A stretch of 24,061 nucleotides of DNA from a virus. Shown one piece after another: positions 21,977-24,061 of this stretch. Below the pieces are notes generated by a model that was not told the origin of the DNA, made no database searches, and saw only the letters and a program-made list of their open reading frames with translations. Each line of letters begins with the position of its first letter. Position 1 is the stretch's first letter. The DNA lies in IMG/VR virus record IMGVR_UViG_3300027714_000120, positions 1 to 24,061 of that record, one strand, 5' to 3'. The position numbers were made by a program, and so were the translations under genes.

Positions 21977-22819
21977 TTACCGGATTCTGCCCTCTTCTAA
22001 TGCTTGATTAATCTCGTCTGAGTATTTATCAAAATCATTGAGGGACATCCTCTGGATTTCCCGTTGTGTCCAGATTTTAGGAGCTTTAGCATCTACAGCC
22101 GTTGTTTTGGTTGACACCATATCAGCGGCGTTGCCAGCTTCTTTCTGTCTAGACTTTTGTTGTTTCGGCTGATTAGCACCCTTTTCCATTTTATAAAGAT
22201 CAATAGCACGACTAGCTAAACTAGCATCATTATTATTAGCATAAACCCACTGTTGTATTGCTTCTGGTTGTTCTTTCGCCCAGTTGTGAAAATCATCATC
22301 ACCCCTTATATCTTCAAAATCAGGATGCTTTCTCTTGAGTTCGGACTCCGCTTCTCGTTTTAAGAGATCAGTTTCACGCTGTTGGATAACCGATAGTTGT
22401 TCGCGTAACTCTTGAGTTTGACTTTCACTTTGCATATGAGCGACAGATTCTACAGTTTCATACAAATCTGGATTTGATGCCTTGAACTTCTCTAATTCTT
22501 CTAAAGACTTTGGAGCTTTATATGCAGGAGCTTTAGAGGCTGCGTCTGCTAAAAGTTCTTGTTCCTTTTGTTTGAATTGAGAAACTCTTTGGTCATAATG
22601 CTTTTTTAAATCGTCATATCTTTTTTTATAATTTGCACCTTTAGGCTTAGTGTCAGGGGTTCCATCTGATTCTTCATCAGTAGAAGTGGCCTGCACTGAT
22701 TGTTGGGTTTCATAAAACAAACCATCTGCGTCACCTTTTGATGGTTTATCTGGTGTGTGCCAACTTTTCTTTGCGTTATAAAGGTTAGGTACTTGTTCTT
22801 CCATTTGTTGATCAGCCAT
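21977..22819 (-). CDS. Scaffolding protein
   Basis: I use ATG 22819 (MADQQMEEQ; 280 residues) because GGAG lies 6 bases upstream; the slightly longer reading would need a GTG inside that site. The protein is highly charged, rich in Gln, Lys, Glu, Asp and Ser, and without Cys. It has a disordered acidic N-terminus, a coiled-coil-like centre (about 60-195, KKRYDDLKKHYDQRVSQFKQ then QTQELREQLSVIQQRETDLL) and a basic-acidic C-terminal helix (TQREIQRMSLNDFDKYSDEI). HPDFEDIRGDDDFHNWAKEQ near 160 is a stretch often seen in phage scaffold proteins of this size. It is immediately before the coat gene. Role: coat assembly in the procapsid, then loss or cleavage; no protease is evident here. Confidence 0.88.
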   Translation of the reverse strand: MADQQMEEQVPNLYNAKKSWHTPDKPSKGDADGLFYETQQSVQATSTDEESDGTPDTKPKGANYKKRYDDLKKHYDQRVSQFKQKEQELLADAASKAPAYKAPKSLEELEKFKASNPDLYETVESVAHMQSESQTQELREQLSVIQQRETDLLKREAESELKRKHPDFEDIRGDDDFHNWAKEQPEAIQQWVYANNNDASLASRAIDLYKMEKGANQPKQQKSRQKEAGNAADMVSTKTTAVDAKAPKIWTQREIQRMSLNDFDKYSDEINQALEEGRIR

Positions 22820-22913
22820 ACTTTTCTCCACGGGGCTTGTTGTTTAAAAGGTAGCCATAACAATAAATTACTTGCAAATAATTCAGTACGGGGCTTTTAC
22901 GTCAAGGTCGCCG
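22820..22913 (-). promoter_or_regulatory. Largest intergenic gap; weak promoter-like elements
   Basis: This 94-base gap before the scaffold gene is the longest untranslated stretch. On the minus strand TTGACG (22905-22900) and AATTAT (22883-22878) are 16 bases apart, a moderate sigma70-like pair. The 9-mer AAGCCCCGT occurs twice, at 22896-22888 and 22838-22830. A capsid-module promoter is possible; the evidence is thin. Confidence 0.25.
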
Positions 22914-23921
22914 TTATCGTTTACTTATATTTAAACTCGGCATTTGATTAGAAGATAACATTGATTCTTTTATATTATCTTCTTCATCTGCTTTGTTTTT
23001 CTTCATTAAACCACCATCATAGGCACGTTCAGCTTCGTCCATCATACTTTGAAGCGACCCCGCACCTATTTGATCAGTGGCTTTTTTAGTGACTACAAAT
23101 TCACCTGCAGATAATCTAGCAGGTATTGAATCTGAAGTACCATCTCCGGGGCCGTCAACTGGCCCGTCTCCCGAAAATTCTGCTGCTGTATCAACAACCT
23201 TATCAAATATCATACTAAGTTGTGGATCAGACTCTAAAGCATTCATTAAATAAGATTGCTCTTCTTGTTCTAAAGCTTCAGTCATTACAAAATCTATATA
23301 ATTATCTTCCACTTCTGCATCTGGAAGTTGTGAAGCTTCTACTGCTGCCATTTCTTCTGGCGGTATATTTGGGTATGTATCTACTGGCATATCTGTCATT
23401 TCAGGAGGTACTAACATAGAGCCACCTTCTTGATAAGCATCTCTTTTCATAGAGCCACCTTCAGCTTTTTTAGTAACAGGTAAATCTGCTAAATATGTTC
23501 TACCTTCAAATTCAAAAGTATCTGCTCTTGCTTCTCTAGCTTCTCCAAAAGCATTTTGAAAAGCAGAAGCAGAATCAGTATTTTTTTGATAAGTAGGAAA
23601 ATCGTTAGGGTTAATTCTTTCATCCGGTTCTTTTATTTCAGCATCTATTTCGCCAGCATCAGCAGCTTCTAAAAGTGCCATACCCTCATCTGAATTAGCA
23701 AGATAACCTAAACCCCCAGCAACAACAATTCCTGTTGCTACATCTTTATTATGGACTGCTTGCCCTCTAGTACCAGCTTGACTTTGTTTTTGGCCTGCTT
23801 TAAGTGGTTTAAGAATTGCTATAAGTTTTTTTACTAACGATCCTTTTCCATACATTTCTCTTTCAGGAGTAGATAGCATAGAACCACCCATCATTTTTTC
23901 TTCGCGATTTGGTTTATCCAT
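22914..23921 (-). CDS. GG-motif head-region protein, 335 aa
   Basis: Unrecognised by name. The start ATG 23921 has AAAGGT about 8 bases upstream. It contains four GG motifs (MMGGSML, AEGGSMK, QEGGSML, YDGGLMK at about 11-15, 154-158, 165-169 and 302-306), three of them GGSM. A small apolar segment (GIVVAGGLGYLA, about 64-75) is present. So is a KEPDERI string (97-103) also found in the giant protein. Residues about 264-300 (SDSIPARLSAGEFVVTKKA, then DQIGAGSLQSMMDE) are a compact, conserved-looking domain typical of unnamed marine phage structural-region proteins. Otherwise acidic and low in aromatic residues. It precedes scaffold and coat, so a head or portal-associated role is likely, but function is unknown. 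Confidence 0.82.
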   Translation of the reverse strand: MDKPNREEKMMGGSMLSTPEREMYGKGSLVKKLIAILKPLKAGQKQSQAGTRGQAVHNKDVATGIVVAGGLGYLANSDEGMALLEAADAGEIDAEIKEPDERINPNDFPTYQKNTDSASAFQNAFGEAREARADTFEFEGRTYLADLPVTKKAEGGSMKRDAYQEGGSMLVPPEMTDMPVDTYPNIPPEEMAAVEASQLPDAEVEDNYIDFVMTEALEQEEQSYLMNALESDPQLSMIFDKVVDTAAEFSGDGPVDGPGDGTSDSIPARLSAGEFVVTKKATDQIGAGSLQSMMDEAERAYDGGLMKKNKADEEDNIKESMLSSNQMPSLNISKR

Positions 23922-23934
23922 TATTTACTACCTT

Positions 23935-24061
23935 TTATTTAGCTTTCTTTTTTGCCGTAGCAGACAAGTCTTTTAAATGAAATAACTTTACACTAGTTTT
24001 AGTATGACTTTTTCCAGTGTGCAAAGTACCGTCAGCCATCTTGTGTGAATTACCTGTAAAC
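23935..24061 (-). CDS. Small basic phage protein, 5' end outside window
   Basis: The frame is open at the window edge and stops at TAA 23937-23935, leaving 41 visible residues: FTGNSHKMADGTLHTGKSHT and then KTSVKLFHLKDLSATAKKKAK. The pattern of GN-x-H-K-M-x-DGT-x-HTGK-x-H-T-K, followed by LFHLKDLS and a Lys-rich tail, resembles very small proteins encoded near portal and scaffold genes of marine phages, as I remember them. Function is unknown. The internal ATG at residue 8 is a possible but less likely start, because the conserved-looking sequence continues upstream of it. Confidence 0.72.
   Translation of the reverse strand, partial: FTGNSHKMADGTLHTGKSHTKTSVKLFHLKDLSATAKKKAK

Noticed and set aside
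1-24061. tRNA genes, integrase, attachment sites or insertion sequences
   Set aside because: I saw no cloverleaf, recombinase motif or terminal inverted repeat. Coding density leaves almost no room for them.

Overview
The window is a stretch of the late (structural) region of a tailed bacteriophage. It is AT-rich and fully packed, and every credible gene lies on the minus strand, so transcription runs from high to low coordinates. The gene order is that of a short-tailed (podovirus-like) phage: scaffold, major capsid protein, head-tail connector, tail nozzle-type protein, fibre, then large internal or ejected virion proteins. Low GC, many tiny basic genes, a fibre built from the 13-residue repeat TSTAAELNILDGV, and scattered GG-motif proteins are typical of marine phages known mostly from seawater metagenomes. 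An AT-rich marine alphaproteobacterial host (SAR11-like) is plausible, but this is inference: there is no tRNA, integrase or host gene to anchor it. Terminase and portal would be expected beyond the high-coordinate edge and are not in the window.

In transcription order: (1) 24061-20911, head module: end of a tiny basic gene, a 335-residue GG-motif protein, a scaffold-like protein, the major capsid protein and a rho-independent terminator. (2) 20897-15552, tail module: a 50-residue basic protein, a gp11/gp4-like connector, a nozzle-like tail protein and a 932-residue fibre with three arrays of 13-residue repeats. (3) 15555-12066, fibre-accessory module: a complete seven-bladed RCC1-type propeller, a sulfotransferase-TPR-glycosyltransferase fusion, a fibre-chaperone-like protein and a small acidic protein. 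(4) 12064-10991, small-protein and lysis-like module: a basic 92-residue protein, two single-pass membrane proteins (one only 47 residues) and a three-TM GTA-type holin; no endolysin is recognisable. (5) 10982-1, internal/ejection module: a 1115-residue protein with 41 consecutive 11-residue repeats, a 415-residue protein with a cationic amphipathic N-terminus, a 191- and a 483-residue protein, and a protein of more than 1440 residues running off the window.

Genes are joined by ATGA, TAATG and ATGATG overlaps or gaps of a few bases, so translational coupling is likely throughout. The longest gap is about 94 bases, before the scaffold gene; no stretch over 300 bases lacks a gene.

The most unusual items are the sulfotransferase-glycosyltransferase fusion, whose base composition changes abruptly inside the reading frame, and the in-register 11-residue repeat domain of about 450 residues with an asparagine ladder. 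Also notable are the shared GG/EPDERI motifs in two proteins at opposite ends of the window and the RCC1 propeller beside the fibre.
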